In this document: positions 1 to 8,750 of the stretch, piece after piece | How the letters are laid out: each line of letters begins with the position of its first letter | Position numbering within the stretch: position 1 is the first letter of the stretch | Assembly: GCA_022799175.1 (NCBI GenBank) | Contig: JAAWNY010000021.1 | Coordinates: forward strand, 1 to 45,689 | Direction: 5' to 3' | DNA from: Lachnospiraceae bacterium | GTDB lineage: Bacteria > Bacillota > Clostridia > Lachnospirales > Lachnospiraceae | Length of the DNA: 45,689 nucleotides | The notes under the pieces: generated by a model | What the model was told of the DNA's origin: nothing | Database searches by the model: none | What the model saw: the letters and a program-made list of their open reading frames with translations, nothing else | Position numbers and translations under genes: made by a program

Positions 1-86
1 CGGAGAGGGTGGGATTCGAACCCACGCGCCCTTGCGGACAAACGGTTTTCAAGACCGCCTCGTTATGACCACTTCGATACCTCTCC
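1..86 (-). tRNA. tRNA-Ser (anticodon TGA)
   Basis: Read on the minus strand, this folds as a class II tRNA of 86 nt. The acceptor stem is GGAGAGG (86-80) paired with CCTCTCC (8-2), with discriminator G at position 1. The anticodon loop reads TCTTGAAAA, giving anticodon TGA. There is a long variable arm typical of serine tRNA and a T-loop GTTCGAATC. CCA is not encoded. It decodes UCN serine codons. The gene ends exactly at the window edge, so any tRNA gene that follows is not visible. Two near-consensus promoters lie upstream. Confidence 0.96.
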
Positions 87-102
87 TCAAATGTGCTTTT
101 CT

Positions 103-131
103 ATTCTAATAGATAGTGCAACATTTGTCAA
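103..131 (-). promoter_or_regulatory. proximal promoter of tRNA-Ser
   Basis: On the minus strand, -35 TTGACA (131-126) and -10 TAGAAT (108-103) are separated by exactly 17 bp. This near-perfect housekeeping-sigma promoter would start transcription about 10 nt upstream of the tRNA 5' end at 86. Confidence 0.8.
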
Positions 132-227
132 GCAGTTTTTTTCATATTTTCAATCTTTTTCTTTGAATCAAATTGGCTGCCAAAGCTAGAAATATATTCC
201 TTTTCTTTTGCGGCGCAACGATTGTTG

Positions 228-256
228 ATTCTAGCACTTCTTTTGGGAATTGTCAA
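228..256 (-). promoter_or_regulatory. distal promoter upstream of tRNA-Ser
   Basis: On the minus strand, a second -35 TTGACA (256-251) and -10 TAGAAT (233-228) again have a 17-bp spacer. It lies just downstream of the ispD stop, 120 nt before the proximal promoter. No terminator is visible between them, so it probably drives the same tRNA transcript with a longer leader. A short separate RNA from 221 to about 130 is possible but unsupported. Confidence 0.7.
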
Positions 257-291
257 GAGGAATGAGAAACTTTTTTTGATTTTTCGACAAG

Positions 292-996
292 TCACCCCCA
301 TCCCTTTAATAGCGCCATTGCCACCGCCATATCTTCTGGTGTTGTCACCTTTATATTTGCATAACTTCCCTCCACCAGCTTTATCGTAGGGCCCCCATAA
401 CGTTCTACCACCATTGCGTCATCCGTTATTCCATTTTGATGACTCTCATCCTGCATCAGCCAGTCATACGCTGACCGTATTAATGGATAGGCAAATGCCT
501 GGGGAGTCTGGATCTGCCATAATCGAGTCCGATCGGGGGTCCTTACAGCAAAACCAGTACTGTCACTTTCTTTTATTGTATCTTTTACTGGCATTCCAAC
601 AACACACGCTTGATAATCGATGGCTCCCTGAATCGCACGACAAATGATGGCATCCGTCAACAGAGGACGTGCGCCATCATGAATCAGTACATAATCACAA
701 TTTTGTAACGCCTTTAACCCAGCGTAGACAGAATGATAACGTTCTTGTCCGCCTTCTACAACGGCGGTTATCTTTTGAAACTTGTAAAGTGGTATGATAT
801 TTTGACAAACACTTTCCTGCTCTTTGGCACCTACTACCAATACGATCTCATCAATAGGACTTTGTTCAAAGGCTTCCAGGGAGTAGAGAATTAGCGGTTT
901 ATCGGCAAGTGTCAAATATTGCTTTTGTATCTTGCAGTTCATTCGCCGACCCTTTCCACCAGCCAATACGATGGCGCCTGTTCGTTTCTGTTCCAT
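292..996 (-). CDS. ispD: 2-C-methyl-D-erythritol 4-phosphate cytidylyltransferase IspD
   Basis: This 234-residue protein has the usual IspD length. The nucleotide-binding motif AIVLAGGKGRRM is at residues 8-19, followed by IHDGARPL near residue 105 and the TPQAF motif near 165. It transfers CMP from CTP to 2-C-methyl-D-erythritol 4-phosphate in the cytosolic MEP route to isoprenoids. The ATG at 996 is preceded by AAAGGG. The gene lies 73 bp downstream of tsaD in the same direction and is probably co-transcribed with rnz-tsaD. TarI-type CDP-ribitol/glycerol cytidylyltransferases are close relatives, and the lack of a tar cluster nearby favours IspD. Confidence 0.9.
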   Translation of the reverse strand: MEQKRTGAIVLAGGKGRRMNCKIQKQYLTLADKPLILYSLEAFEQSPIDEIVLVVGAKEQESVCQNIIPLYKFQKITAVVEGGQERYHSVYAGLKALQNCDYVLIHDGARPLLTDAIICRAIQGAIDYQACVVGMPVKDTIKESDSTGFAVRTPDRTRLWQIQTPQAFAYPLIRSAYDWLMQDESHQNGITDDAMVVERYGGPTIKLVEGSYANIKVTTPEDMAVAMALLKGWG

Positions 997-1069
997 AATT
1001 TTCCCTTTCCTAATGTATTTCCTACATCATTCAGGTGGATTTTGAGCTTTCCTGCCAAATCTTTTGCCT

Positions 1070-2140
1070 TTATCGTTCACCCAATTTCAAATTGGGTACT
1101 GCGTTGAGATCCCATCCATGTCGGATTCCTTTTTGGTATTCGTAATAAGCAGCTGCTCCGATCATCGCAGCATTATCTGTGCAGAGAATCGGAGCCGGAT
1201 AGTAAAAATACAGATGATTCTTTTCACAAGCTTCGATCATGGCGGCTCGCAAAGCAGAATTGGAAGCCACGCCTCCGGCAATCGCCAGCTTGTCATAACC
1301 ATACTCTTTGGCAGCTAGTATCGCGCGATTTACCAACGCCTCTACCACTGCCTTTTGAAAAGAAGCCGCCAAATCTGGCACATGAATTGCCTCACCAGTC
1401 ATTTTTGCATGGTTGATATGATTTAAAACAGCAGATTTGAGACCGCTAAAACTAAAATCATAGGGAGCCCCTTCCACTTTGGCGCGAGGGAATTTAATCG
1501 CATGGGGATTCCCATCCCGGGCCGCCTGATCGACTTTGGGCCCACCAGGATACCCCAGCCCAACAGCGCGAGCTACCTTGTCAAAAGCCTCTCCTGCCGC
1601 ATCATCCCGCGTTCTGCCAATAATCTCGAATTCACCGTAATCTTTTACAATCACCAGATGCGTGTGCCCCCCAGATACGATCAGGCACACAAATGGCGGC
1701 TCCAATTTGGGCTTCGCGGATGCCGGCGCCGATCTGCCGGATAACTGCCCCGGATAACTGGTAATAAAATTTGCTGCCACATGACCCTCGATATGGTGCA
1801 CACCGATCAAAGGCTTTTTTGCCGCATAAGCAATCGCCTTGGCCGCCGCTACACCAACGAGCAGTGCGCCAACCAAGCCAGGACCATACGTCACGCCAAT
1901 GGCTGTGATATCTGAAAGGCTCACTCCAGCCTCTGTCAGAGCCCCCGTGATCACCTGATTGATCTGTTCAATGTGCTTGCGGGAAGCAATCTCTGGCACC
2001 ACACCGCCAAATTGTGTGTGCAAGGCAATTTGGGAGGCAATAACATTTGATAACGCCTCCCTGCCGTTTCGAACCACTGCTGCCGCTGTTTCATCACAAG
2101 AGCTTTCAATAGCTAAAATCAATATGTCTTTCTCTTCCAT
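1070..2140 (-). CDS. tsaD: tRNA threonylcarbamoyladenosine transferase subunit TsaD
   Basis: TsaD (Kae1/YgjD family) transfers the threonylcarbamoyl group onto A37 of ANN-decoding tRNAs. With the ATG at 2140 the protein is 356 residues, a normal length. The opening [12 protein letters not shown] (11-22), the metal-binding HHIEGH (115-120), the ASFQ motif and the C-terminal ASNSALR and TDNAAMIG motifs are all visible. A longer reading from 2212 is possible. The 2140 start is chosen because GGGAGAAC sits just upstream and because it leaves a 16-bp gap after the rnz stop instead of an overlap. Partners TsaB and TsaE are encoded 2-4 kb upstream; TsaC is not in the window. Confidence 0.95.
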   Translation of the reverse strand: MEEKDILILAIESSCDETAAAVVRNGREALSNVIASQIALHTQFGGVVPEIASRKHIEQINQVITGALTEAGVSLSDITAIGVTYGPGLVGALLVGVAAAKAIAYAAKKPLIGVHHIEGHVAANFITSYPGQLSGRSAPASAKPKLEPPFVCLIVSGGHTHLVIVKDYGEFEIIGRTRDDAAGEAFDKVARAVGLGYPGGPKVDQAARDGNPHAIKFPRAKVEGAPYDFSFSGLKSAVLNHINHAKMTGEAIHVPDLAASFQKAVVEALVNRAILAAKEYGYDKLAIAGGVASNSALRAAMIEACEKNHLYFYYPAPILCTDNAAMIGAAAYYEYQKGIRHGWDLNAVPNLKLGER

Positions 2141-2156
2141 ATCACGTTCTCCCGGT

Positions 2157-3086
2157 TTATTCTGCCGGTCGGCCCTCCTCCCCATCAAAGGTGAGCTCCA
2201 CTGTCCAGCCATCCCGGGCTGCTTTCGCCCGCGGGAATATCTTACGCACTTTGTCTATGAATTCCTCCGGCCGAGTCAAAGACGGGCTGTAATGAGTCAA
2301 CCACAATTCTCTTGGCTGCGCCTTTTGTGCCAAAAGCGCCGCCTCATACATGGTCATATGCTTATGTTCTCTGGCTTTTGTTTCCTTCCCGTCTTCTCCA
2401 TACATACCCTCACAGATAAACAAGTCCGCATCCGCCGCGTACTCCGTAATCACTGGCACCGGGCGAGTATCGGTACAATATACCACCTTCAACCCTCTCC
2501 GCCTTGGCCCCAAAACCATCTCCGGCGTATAACAGACCCCGTCTATCTCCAAAGTTTCTCCTTTTTGCAGACGGCTCCATGCCTTCAGCGGCACATTTTT
2601 TGCCTTTGCCCGTTCCACATCAAAACGTCCGGCACGGGGAATTGAAATCGCATAACCATAGCATACCACGTTGTGATTCACACGATAGGCATCTATGACA
2701 TAAGGTCCTAAGCAAAGCTGCTGCCGATTCTCCTCTAACTCCACAAAACGTAAGGGGAACGGTAACTCTGGCGCAATACAACGCAATGCCATAACGACTC
2801 GTTCTAATCCCTTCGGTCCCACAAGCACCAGCGGTTCCGTTCGTTCCGCATTTCCCATAGTCAAGAGCAGCCCTGGCAGACCACTGACATGATCTGCATG
2901 ATAATGTGTAAAGCAAATAATATCAATCGGTTTGGGACTCCACCCTTTTTCCTTTAACGCTATCTGGGTCCCCTCACCACAGTCGATCAGTAAATTGCTG
3001 CCATCACACCGCGCCATCATGGATGTCAGCCAGCGATAAGGCAAAGGCATCATCCCTCCGGTTCCTAACAAACAAATATCTAACAT
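2157..3086 (-). CDS. rnz: ribonuclease Z (tRNA 3'-end endonuclease)
   Basis: This 309-residue metallo-beta-lactamase-fold nuclease has the zinc-binding motif THYHADH (His61, His63, Asp65, His66) followed by GLPGLL, as in RNase Z. Further conserved elements are YCTDTRP near 225 and the HMTMYEAA and LTHYSPS motifs near 265 and 285. It removes 3' trailers from tRNA precursors that lack an encoded CCA, which fits the CCA-less tRNA-Ser nearby. The ATG at 3086 has GAGGAAA upstream. tsaD follows after 16 bp, so the two are probably one transcript. Confidence 0.93.
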   Translation of the reverse strand: MLDICLLGTGGMMPLPYRWLTSMMARCDGSNLLIDCGEGTQIALKEKGWSPKPIDIICFTHYHADHVSGLPGLLLTMGNAERTEPLVLVGPKGLERVVMALRCIAPELPFPLRFVELEENRQQLCLGPYVIDAYRVNHNVVCYGYAISIPRAGRFDVERAKAKNVPLKAWSRLQKGETLEIDGVCYTPEMVLGPRRRGLKVVYCTDTRPVPVITEYAADADLFICEGMYGEDGKETKAREHKHMTMYEAALLAQKAQPRELWLTHYSPSLTRPEEFIDKVRKIFPRAKAARDGWTVELTFDGEEGRPAE

Positions 3087-3102
3087 ATGTTTTCCTCATT
3101 CT

Positions 3103-3213
3103 ATGAAAGTCTCATCACCACAGGCGATCGAAAATCAGGTACATCACATGCGCCCACCAGGCTCTCCGCTTTTGTAGTACGTCCGCTGTCGGGCGCATAA
3201 AAATCTCTCATAG
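3103..3213 (-). CDS. possible 36-residue small ORF in the rnz leader
   Basis: An ATG at 3213 opens 36 codons ending in TAG at 3103, just before the rnz ribosome binding site. Only a weak AGGTG-like sequence lies upstream. No family is recognised, and the peptide has no clear signal or zinc motif. Its two ends coincide with a 9-bp inverted repeat (ATTCTATGA at 3098-3106 and its complement at 3209-3217), and an inner ATGCGCCC/GGGCGCAT pair lies within it. The stretch could therefore equally be a structured rnz 5' leader. Coding status is doubtful. Confidence 0.25.
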
Positions 3214-3229
3214 AATGATAACACACCTG

Positions 3230-3472
3230 TCAGATGAATTCAACCTGTTCCTCTACATCTGGCTCAACACGAAACTGTCCCAGCAAATTATCATAACATT
3301 CTTCACACATATCCCAATGATGAACCTCTCCGTCCTTTTCCGAGAAAAAATCCCATGCGTGATGAACAGAAATTGCGCCCTCCCGGAGAACCCCTTCCTT
3401 TACCACCATCTTTTTGCCGCAGCAATTGCAGATTACGGTCTCCAGCTGACCGCCGCTTTTGTATTTTCTCAT
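3230..3472 (-). CDS. small zinc-ribbon-like protein, function unknown
   Basis: An 80-residue soluble protein. Two CxxC pairs, CNCC near residue 14 and CEEC near residue 57, could hold one zinc ion as a treble-clef or ribbon. Between them are acidic residues and two histidine-containing stretches (SVHHAW and EVHHWDMC). The C-terminus is acidic. The ATG at 3472 is preferred to the upstream codon at 3538 because AAGGGCGAG precedes it and because the extra N-terminal residues look like low-complexity translated leader. It stands alone between the rimI terminator and rnz. No specific function can be assigned. Confidence 0.7.
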   Translation of the reverse strand: MRKYKSGGQLETVICNCCGKKMVVKEGVLREGAISVHHAWDFFSEKDGEVHHWDMCEECYDNLLGQFRVEPDVEEQVEFI

Positions 3473-3602
3473 CTTATTCTCGCCCTTCCTTCCTGTTTTC
3501 AAACCGGCGGCGCCCTGTTCTTTTTTATTTCTGCTCACTCAACTCTCTGCCGATACACAATACCATTTACGGCATTCGCCAGACTTACTGTATTACGTAC
3601 AG

Positions 3603-3641
3603 AAAAAAACAGAATGGGGCATCCCCTCTACCGGATACCCC
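3603..3641 (-). terminator. intrinsic terminator after rimI
   Basis: On the minus strand, GGGGTATCC (3641-3633) pairs with GGATGCCCC (3624-3616) with one mismatch. A short spacer then leads to seven T residues (3609-3603). It lies about 60 bp beyond the rimI stop and would end the tsaE-tsaB-rimI transcript. Confidence 0.65.
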
Positions 3642-3699
3642 TACATTATAAGACAAAATGAGTCGATTTTTAAGTGGAAAATGTTGTATATCAGGCGAG

Positions 3700-4134
3700 T
3701 TACCGTCCTTGCCTCCACATGATGATCGCATCCTCCGACGGGTTATGGTAATACCCCTTGCGCACGGCTTCTGCTGTAAAACCAAAGGATTCATAGAGTC
3801 TTTGGGCTGCCAGATTGCTCTCTCGAACCTCCAGACGGATCGCATATGCCCGCTCTGCCATGGCATAGTTTACCATCGCTGCCATCAATTTTCTCCCTAT
3901 ACCCAGACGACGGTACTCTGGTAACACGGCAATTCGCTGGATTTCTCCCTCTCCCGCCAACAGCCGCAGACAACAATAGCCCCAAATTTTCATTTCTTGC
4001 TCCCAGACAAAATACCTATCATACGGACTGTGGATTCCCGCCTCCAAAAGCGAATAAGACCAACTTTCCGCAAAGCACATTTGTTCCGCCTTTGCCACCT
4101 GCTCCAAATCACAAGAACTCATCTGCCGGATCAC
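3700..4134 (-). CDS. rimI: ribosomal-protein-alanine N-acetyltransferase RimI
   Basis: A 144-residue GNAT-fold acetyltransferase. The acetyl-CoA-binding motif is VLPEYRRLGIGRKLM (about residues 71-85), followed by LEVRESNLAAQRLYESFGF, the typical RimI signature that ends in motif B. RimI acetylates the N-terminal alanine of ribosomal protein S18 in E. coli; other N-terminal substrates are possible in Firmicutes. It begins with GTG at 4134, and this codon overlaps the tsaB stop by 4 bp (GTGA), indicating translational coupling. The tsaE-tsaB-rimI order is common in Firmicutes. Confidence 0.9.
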   Translation of the reverse strand: MIRQMSSCDLEQVAKAEQMCFAESWSYSLLEAGIHSPYDRYFVWEQEMKIWGYCCLRLLAGEGEIQRIAVLPEYRRLGIGRKLMAAMVNYAMAERAYAIRLEVRESNLAAQRLYESFGFTAEAVRKGYYHNPSEDAIIMWRQGR

Positions 4135-4937
4135 TGGTCCATTTCCTCCTCTACCAAATGCCGTTTTCCCACTTGGTATACCGATTTTTCTTCCCCAGTT
4201 CCGACGCTATGTCCGGCTGCTAGTTCCTTCACTTTTCCCTGTCGTCTGGCTTCTTCCAATTCCCGTTCCGCCTGAGCTTTTTTCAAATAATTTGGTCTGT
4301 GTTCCATCGCTGTCTCTGTTTTCCCTTCTGACAGGTAGATCGCTCCCAGAGCAGCCACCGCTGCCGCCCGTTGCCGATTGAGATGAGCCGGCGCAAATTG
4401 GCAGGAAACTTTTAGATGTTCGCGCAGAAATTTCTGATGAACGGGCACGCCATCCCCCAAAAGGATCACGGACTCTCCCCGCTCATTTAGTAATTCTGCC
4501 AGTTCTCGGACATCTGCAAAATAGGATGGCTCTAACACTTCCAGATGCTTTTCACAGTAATACAATCCTGTATACACCTGATTTCTACGAGCATCCATCA
4601 TCGGACAGACAAGCGATGTCGATCCAAACAGACCATAGGCCATAGCATCCAGCGTTGGTACATGTATCAGCGGCTTATCCAATGCCAGTCCCAGCCCTTT
4701 TGCCGTTGCCGATCCGATACGTAGACCAGTAAAAGATCCTGGTCCCCCGGACACCGCAATCGCATCTACCTCCGACAGTTCAAATTCCAGCATTCGCATC
4801 ACCTCGTCGATCATGGGAAGCAAAGTCTGGGAATGTGTCTTTTTAAAATTCAGCGTATATTCAGCCATTGTGATTCCACCTGCGACCAATGCCACCGATG
4901 CCACCATAGATGAACTCTCAATTCCCAATATTTTCAT
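4131..4937 (-). CDS. tsaB: t6A biosynthesis protein TsaB
   Basis: This 268-residue protein is of the TsaB (YeaZ) family, an inactive ASKHA-fold paralogue of TsaD that scaffolds the TsaD-TsaB-TsaE complex. Visible are the opening LGIESSSMVASVAL, AVSGGPGSFTGLRIG near residue 62 and KPLIHVPTLDAMAYGL near 90, all diagnostic. The C-terminal 40 residues are charged and of low complexity (Glu/Lys rich), beyond the usual YeaZ core, and look like a lineage-specific tail. The ATG at 4937 has GAGGTT upstream. It overlaps rimI by 4 bp. Confidence 0.93.
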   Translation of the reverse strand: MKILGIESSSMVASVALVAGGITMAEYTLNFKKTHSQTLLPMIDEVMRMLEFELSEVDAIAVSGGPGSFTGLRIGSATAKGLGLALDKPLIHVPTLDAMAYGLFGSTSLVCPMMDARRNQVYTGLYYCEKHLEVLEPSYFADVRELAELLNERGESVILLGDGVPVHQKFLREHLKVSCQFAPAHLNRQRAAAVAALGAIYLSEGKTETAMEHRPNYLKKAQAERELEEARRQGKVKELAAGHSVGTGEEKSVYQVGKRHLVEEEMDQ

Positions 4938-5006
4938 AACCTCTTCTATCCCTCTCGTTTCATTTGGACATACCTGCCTATCATCGTCGTTCGATTATCC
5001 ATCTAT

Positions 5007-5456
5007 TTATTCTATTGTTATCCTCCGATAATCGAAATCCCGATCCAAATCCTTCTCGATCCGCACCCGGATAACCTCCTTTGGCAAAATCTCTGTAATC
5101 CGTTGCGACCACTCGATCAAACACACTCCATCTCCATAAAAACAATCTTCATAGCCAATCTCATCCATCTCTTCCACATCATCAATCCGATATACATCAA
5201 AATGGTACAGCGATAGGCGTCCTTCCTCATACTGCTGCAAAATAGTAAAAGTCGGACTGCTGACGGGTTCTGAGATTCCCAGACCTGCAGCGAATCCCTG
5301 AGCGAATACTGTCTTCCCCACTCCCAGCTCGCCATCCAGACAATAAATCTGCCCCGGCTGCGCCTGCTTTCCTAATTGCTCTCCCAACTCATAGGTGGCC
5401 TGTGGCGCTGTCGTTTCTTGAACAATCCTATTCTCTGTTTTCTTATGTTCCGCCAT
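5007..5456 (-). CDS. tsaE: t6A biosynthesis ATPase TsaE
   Basis: A 149-residue P-loop ATPase of the TsaE (YjeE) family. The Walker A motif GELGVGKT is at about residues 43-50, then VSSPTFTI near 66, YHFDVYRI near 85 and LIEWSQRI near 115, the standard TsaE landmarks. It drives turnover of the TsaBDE complex that makes t6A37. The ATG at 5456 follows AAAGGAGCT closely. It sits 16 bp after the YcxB-like gene and 69 bp before tsaB, all in one direction, consistent with an operon. Confidence 0.94.
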   Translation of the reverse strand: MAEHKKTENRIVQETTAPQATYELGEQLGKQAQPGQIYCLDGELGVGKTVFAQGFAAGLGISEPVSSPTFTILQQYEEGRLSLYHFDVYRIDDVEEMDEIGYEDCFYGDGVCLIEWSQRITEILPKEVIRVRIEKDLDRDFDYRRITIE

Positions 5457-5472
5457 AGCTCCTTTTCCTCAC

Positions 5473-5973
5473 TTAAAATCCTTTCCGCCGTTCTTTCGGC
5501 AGGTGCATCTTCACCATCTCATAAAATTCCGTTTCCTGCTCTCCCAGCACGGTCTTGGGCAACAAATAAGCATGCACCCGATCCATATACAAAACTGCCA
5601 TGGTTAGCTTTTTATCCATACGTCCCATTTGCTCCCAGGTAAATGTCGCATTCTGCCCATTTTGTTCCACCTCCAGCCCTTCCTCCCGGAAAGTCAGATA
5701 CATTGGCTCTGCCATGACCGGAGTCTTCGCCTGTTTACGTACCTTTCCATAGAGAAGCAGCGGCTGCAAAACCGTAAAAATCAGCACACAGCCAACCAGC
5801 AAAAAACGGTAAGCCATCGTCAACTCCCCCCATCGAAACACCAGCAAAAACAATGCTGCCGCAGTAAATATCAGATTAAACAGCCCAGTGAACCCGGCAT
5901 TGGCATGGTACATAGAAAACTGCCACAGTTCCTTCGCCGTCAGCTTTACCTCAAACTTCATTTCTTTCTTCAT
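5473..5973 (-). CDS. YcxB-like membrane protein
   Basis: A 166-residue protein with two hydrophobic segments (about residues 32-46 and 55-75) and a soluble C-terminal domain. That domain has the YcxB-like pattern: a strand-rich stretch ending LTFREEGLEVEQNGQNATFTW, then a Trp/Met core and AYLLPKTVL. Function in this family is unknown. The first ATG (5973) has AAAGG upstream; an ATG four codons in is an alternative. It is the first gene of the run leading into tsaE, 57 bp beyond the tex stop. Confidence 0.6.
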   Translation of the reverse strand: MKKEMKFEVKLTAKELWQFSMYHANAGFTGLFNLIFTAAALFLLVFRWGELTMAYRFLLVGCVLIFTVLQPLLLYGKVRKQAKTPVMAEPMYLTFREEGLEVEQNGQNATFTWEQMGRMDKKLTMAVLYMDRVHAYLLPKTVLGEQETEFYEMVKMHLPKERRKGF

Positions 5974-6030
5974 TTGGCCTTTTCATTCCTTTCCCAAATC
6001 CCACGGTTATCTTGATATTCTCACAGCTAT

Positions 6031-8172
6031 CTAAAGCTTCATCGTCAGCGCAATCCGTTTTTTCGTCAGATCTACACTCAGGACTTTCACTTCCACAATA
6101 TCTCCTACACTTACCGCCTCCATAGGATGCTTGATAAATTTATCCGAGATCTGGGAGATATGGACCAATCCGTCCTGATGAACGCCAATATCCACAAACG
6201 CGCCAAAATCAATAACGTTGCGCACAGTGCCCTTGAGCACCATCCCCGGAGTCAGGTCTTTCATCTCCAACACATCCGTACGCAAAATTGGTTTTGGCAT
6301 CTCCTCCCGCGGATCACGAGCCGGCTTCTCTAGTTCCTTCACGATATCCCGCAAAGTCATGTCCCCCACATCCAACTCGGCTGCCATCTTTTTATAGTCG
6401 AAAATCTTTTTTCCCAACCCTTTCAGGCCACCTCTTGTGATATCCTGCGGCGCAAAACCCAGCTTTTCCAACAATGCCAATGCCGCCGTATAGCTCTCCG
6501 GATGTACAGAAGTTCCATCCAGCGGATTTTTACCGTCGGTAATCCGCATAAATCCAGCACATTGCTCATATGCTTTTGGCCCCAGTTTTGCCACCTTTAA
6601 AAGCTGCTTCCGGTCAGTAAATGCCCCGTTTTCCTCCCGATAAGCAACGATATTTTTCGCAATTGCCTTTGTGATTCCTGAAATATACTCCAGCAGCGAT
6701 GCCGAGGCAGTGTTCAGATCCACACCTACCTTATTCACACAATCCTCCACCACGCCCTGAAGCGCTTCACTGAGGTTCTTCTGATTCATATCATGCTGAT
6801 ATTGCCCCACGCCAATGGACTTGGGATCGATCTTGACCAGCTCCGCCAGCGGATCCTGCAGACGGCGAGCAATAGAAGCAGCACTCCGTTGCCCCACGTC
6901 AAAATGAGGGAATTCTTCTGTGGCCAGTTTGCTGGCCGAATACACGGAAGCCCCCGCCTCATTGACAATCACATACTGCACCGGCTCGGCAATCTCCTTG
7001 AGCAGTTCCACAATAATCATCTCTGATTCCCGGGATGCTGTACCGTTGCCTACAGAAATCAGAGAAATATCATATTTTTTAATCAGCTTTTTCAAAATTT
7101 CCTTCGCTGCTTCCACCTTGTTTTGAGGAGCAGTCGGATAGATCACCGTCGTATCCAAGACCTTGCCCGTCTCATCGACTACCGCCAGCTTGCAACCAGT
7201 ACGAAAAGCCGGGTCCCACCCCAGCACCACCCGTCCAGCAATCGGCGGCTGCATTAAAAGCTGCTCTAAGTTCTTGCCAAACACCTTGATCGCACCGGCT
7301 TCTGCTTTCTCCGTCAATTCCCCCCGCACCTCTCTCTCAATCGCCGGAGCAATCAGACGGCTGTAACTGTCTGCTGCTACCTCTTTCAAAATCAATGTGG
7401 TATGCGGATTATCACGAATAATCGTCTGCTTTTCTAAGTAGCGCAGGATCGTTTCCTCTGGAGCCTCCACCTTTACAGTCAGTATCTTTTCCTTCTCTCC
7501 CCGGTTCAATGCCAAAACCCGATGACCGACGCATCGTTTGACTGGTTCGGCATAATTATAATACATTTCATAAACCGATGGCTCCTTTTCATCCTTAGCT
7601 GAGGAGATAATCATCCCCTCTTCCATGGTCACTTTACGAATATAGGTACGATATTGCGCGTTGTCGGAAATCCTCTCGGCCAGAATATCCTTCGCCCCAG
7701 CTACCGCTTCTGCTGCTGAAGTCACCCCTTTTTCCTCTGACACATAACTTTCGGCCACCTTCTCTACCGACTCCTTCAGCTGCTGCAGAGCAATTGTATC
7801 AGCCAGCGGCTCCAACCCTTTCTCTTTGGCAATCATAGCACGTGTTCTGCGCTTAGGGCGATAGGGGCGGTAAAGATCATCCACCGCCACCTGAGTCATG
7901 GCCGCCCGAATCTGCGCCTCCAGCTCTGGAGTCAGCTTCTCCTGATCCCGAATCGAGGAGAGTACCTGCTCCTTCTTCTCCTCCAGATTCCTCAGATAGC
8001 GAAGCCTCTCGTCCAGATTTCGCAATATCTCATCATCCAGTGCACCAGTAACCTCCTTGCGATAACGGGCAATAAAAGGGATCGTGTTTCCTTCATCAAT
8101 CAACTTCACCGCTGCCTCTACCTGCTGATATCGGATCTGCAGTTCTTCCTGTAGTACCTTTATAATGTCCAT
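6031..8172 (-). CDS. tex: Tex family RNA-binding transcriptional accessory protein
   Basis: With the ATG at 8172 this is a 713-residue Tex protein. The N-terminal helical Tex domain (IPFIARYRKEVTGALDDE) is followed by the YqgF/RuvC-like fold (LGWDPAFRTGCKLAVVDE), helix-hairpin-helix motifs around residues 490-560 (NTASASLLEYISGI) and a C-terminal S1 domain (GTVRNVIDFGAFVDIGVHQDGLVHIS). Tex binds nucleic acid and affects transcription; its exact role is unsettled. The upstream reading from 8214 is rejected because GAGGAAAA precedes the 8172 codon and the extra residues do not look like Tex. Confidence 0.95.
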   Translation of the reverse strand: MDIIKVLQEELQIRYQQVEAAVKLIDEGNTIPFIARYRKEVTGALDDEILRNLDERLRYLRNLEEKKEQVLSSIRDQEKLTPELEAQIRAAMTQVAVDDLYRPYRPKRRTRAMIAKEKGLEPLADTIALQQLKESVEKVAESYVSEEKGVTSAAEAVAGAKDILAERISDNAQYRTYIRKVTMEEGMIISSAKDEKEPSVYEMYYNYAEPVKRCVGHRVLALNRGEKEKILTVKVEAPEETILRYLEKQTIIRDNPHTTLILKEVAADSYSRLIAPAIEREVRGELTEKAEAGAIKVFGKNLEQLLMQPPIAGRVVLGWDPAFRTGCKLAVVDETGKVLDTTVIYPTAPQNKVEAAKEILKKLIKKYDISLISVGNGTASRESEMIIVELLKEIAEPVQYVIVNEAGASVYSASKLATEEFPHFDVGQRSAASIARRLQDPLAELVKIDPKSIGVGQYQHDMNQKNLSEALQGVVEDCVNKVGVDLNTASASLLEYISGITKAIAKNIVAYREENGAFTDRKQLLKVAKLGPKAYEQCAGFMRITDGKNPLDGTSVHPESYTAALALLEKLGFAPQDITRGGLKGLGKKIFDYKKMAAELDVGDMTLRDIVKELEKPARDPREEMPKPILRTDVLEMKDLTPGMVLKGTVRNVIDFGAFVDIGVHQDGLVHISQISDKFIKHPMEAVSVGDIVEVKVLSVDLTKKRIALTMKL

Positions 8173-8212
8173 GCTTTGATTTTCCTCACATTTTCTTGTT
8201 TTCCGTCTGTAC

Positions 8213-8241
8213 ATTATAATTCATATTGATGAGTTATGCAA
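8213..8241 (-). promoter_or_regulatory. promoter of tex
   Basis: On the minus strand, -35 TTGCAT (8241-8236) and a perfect -10 TATAAT (8218-8213) are 17 bp apart. Transcription would start about 30 nt upstream of the tex ATG at 8172. Confidence 0.65.
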
Positions 8242-8311
8242 GCGCAATGGAAAATCGATTCCCAAAGAAAAATAGGATGAATATTTCATTATAATTTCAT
8301 TTTACCACCTC

Positions 8312-8340
8312 TTGTGAACCAGAGCAATTCGTGGTATCAT
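8312..8340 (+). promoter_or_regulatory. promoter of the DUF4190-like gene
   Basis: TTGTGA (8312-8317) and TATCAT (8335-8340) are separated by 17 bp on the plus strand. It lies about 60 bp before the ATG at 8403, divergent from the tex promoter. Confidence 0.5.
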
Positions 8341-8402
8341 ATCCAAGTACCCTCAATATACCAGGGAACCATTAACAAACATATACCTCCGGAGGAATAT
8401 TC

Positions 8403-8750
8403 ATGGAACAAAACCATATACAATCACCAGATAAAAAAACCAACCCCTTTGCCTTTTTCAGTCTGGCCGTTGGCATCTTTGCCCTCTTTGCCTGCGTATC
8501 GCCACCCATGCAGCTTCTTCTGGGAGCATCCGCACTGATGGCTGCCTACTTTTCCAAAAACGGACGGCCAATGACAGGACCCGCCATAGCCGGAACTATC
8601 ATGGGGATATGCGGAATTCTCAGCAGCTTTGTTTTTTTAGCTTTTTATATATTTACCATACGAATGTTCAATGATCCGAATTATGTAGCCATGCATCGTG
8701 AGCTTATGAGGCAATATCAGGATATGATGAATGCCTTCACCATTAAATAA
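8403..8750 (+). CDS. DUF4190-like small membrane protein
   Basis: A 115-residue protein with a polar N-terminus (about 15 residues), a first hydrophobic segment near residues 17-45 interrupted by polar residues, and a second near 60-90. The layout NPFAFFSLAVGIFALFAC followed by a small-residue-rich GPAIAGTIMGICG resembles DUF4190 proteins. Function is unknown. The start is supported by GGAGG at positions 8392-8396. It is a single-gene unit, the only plus-strand gene in the first 15 kb, with its own promoter and a strong terminator. Confidence 0.65.
   Translation: MEQNHIQSPDKKTNPFAFFSLAVGIFALFACVSPPMQLLLGASALMAAYFSKNGRPMTGPAIAGTIMGICGILSSFVFLAFYIFTIRMFNDPNYVAMHRELMRQYQDMMNAFTIK

Noticed and set aside
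1959-2645. A 228-codon plus-strand open frame opposite tsaD and rnz
   Set aside because: It is antisense to two well-conserved genes, and its translation is low-complexity with no recognisable domain.
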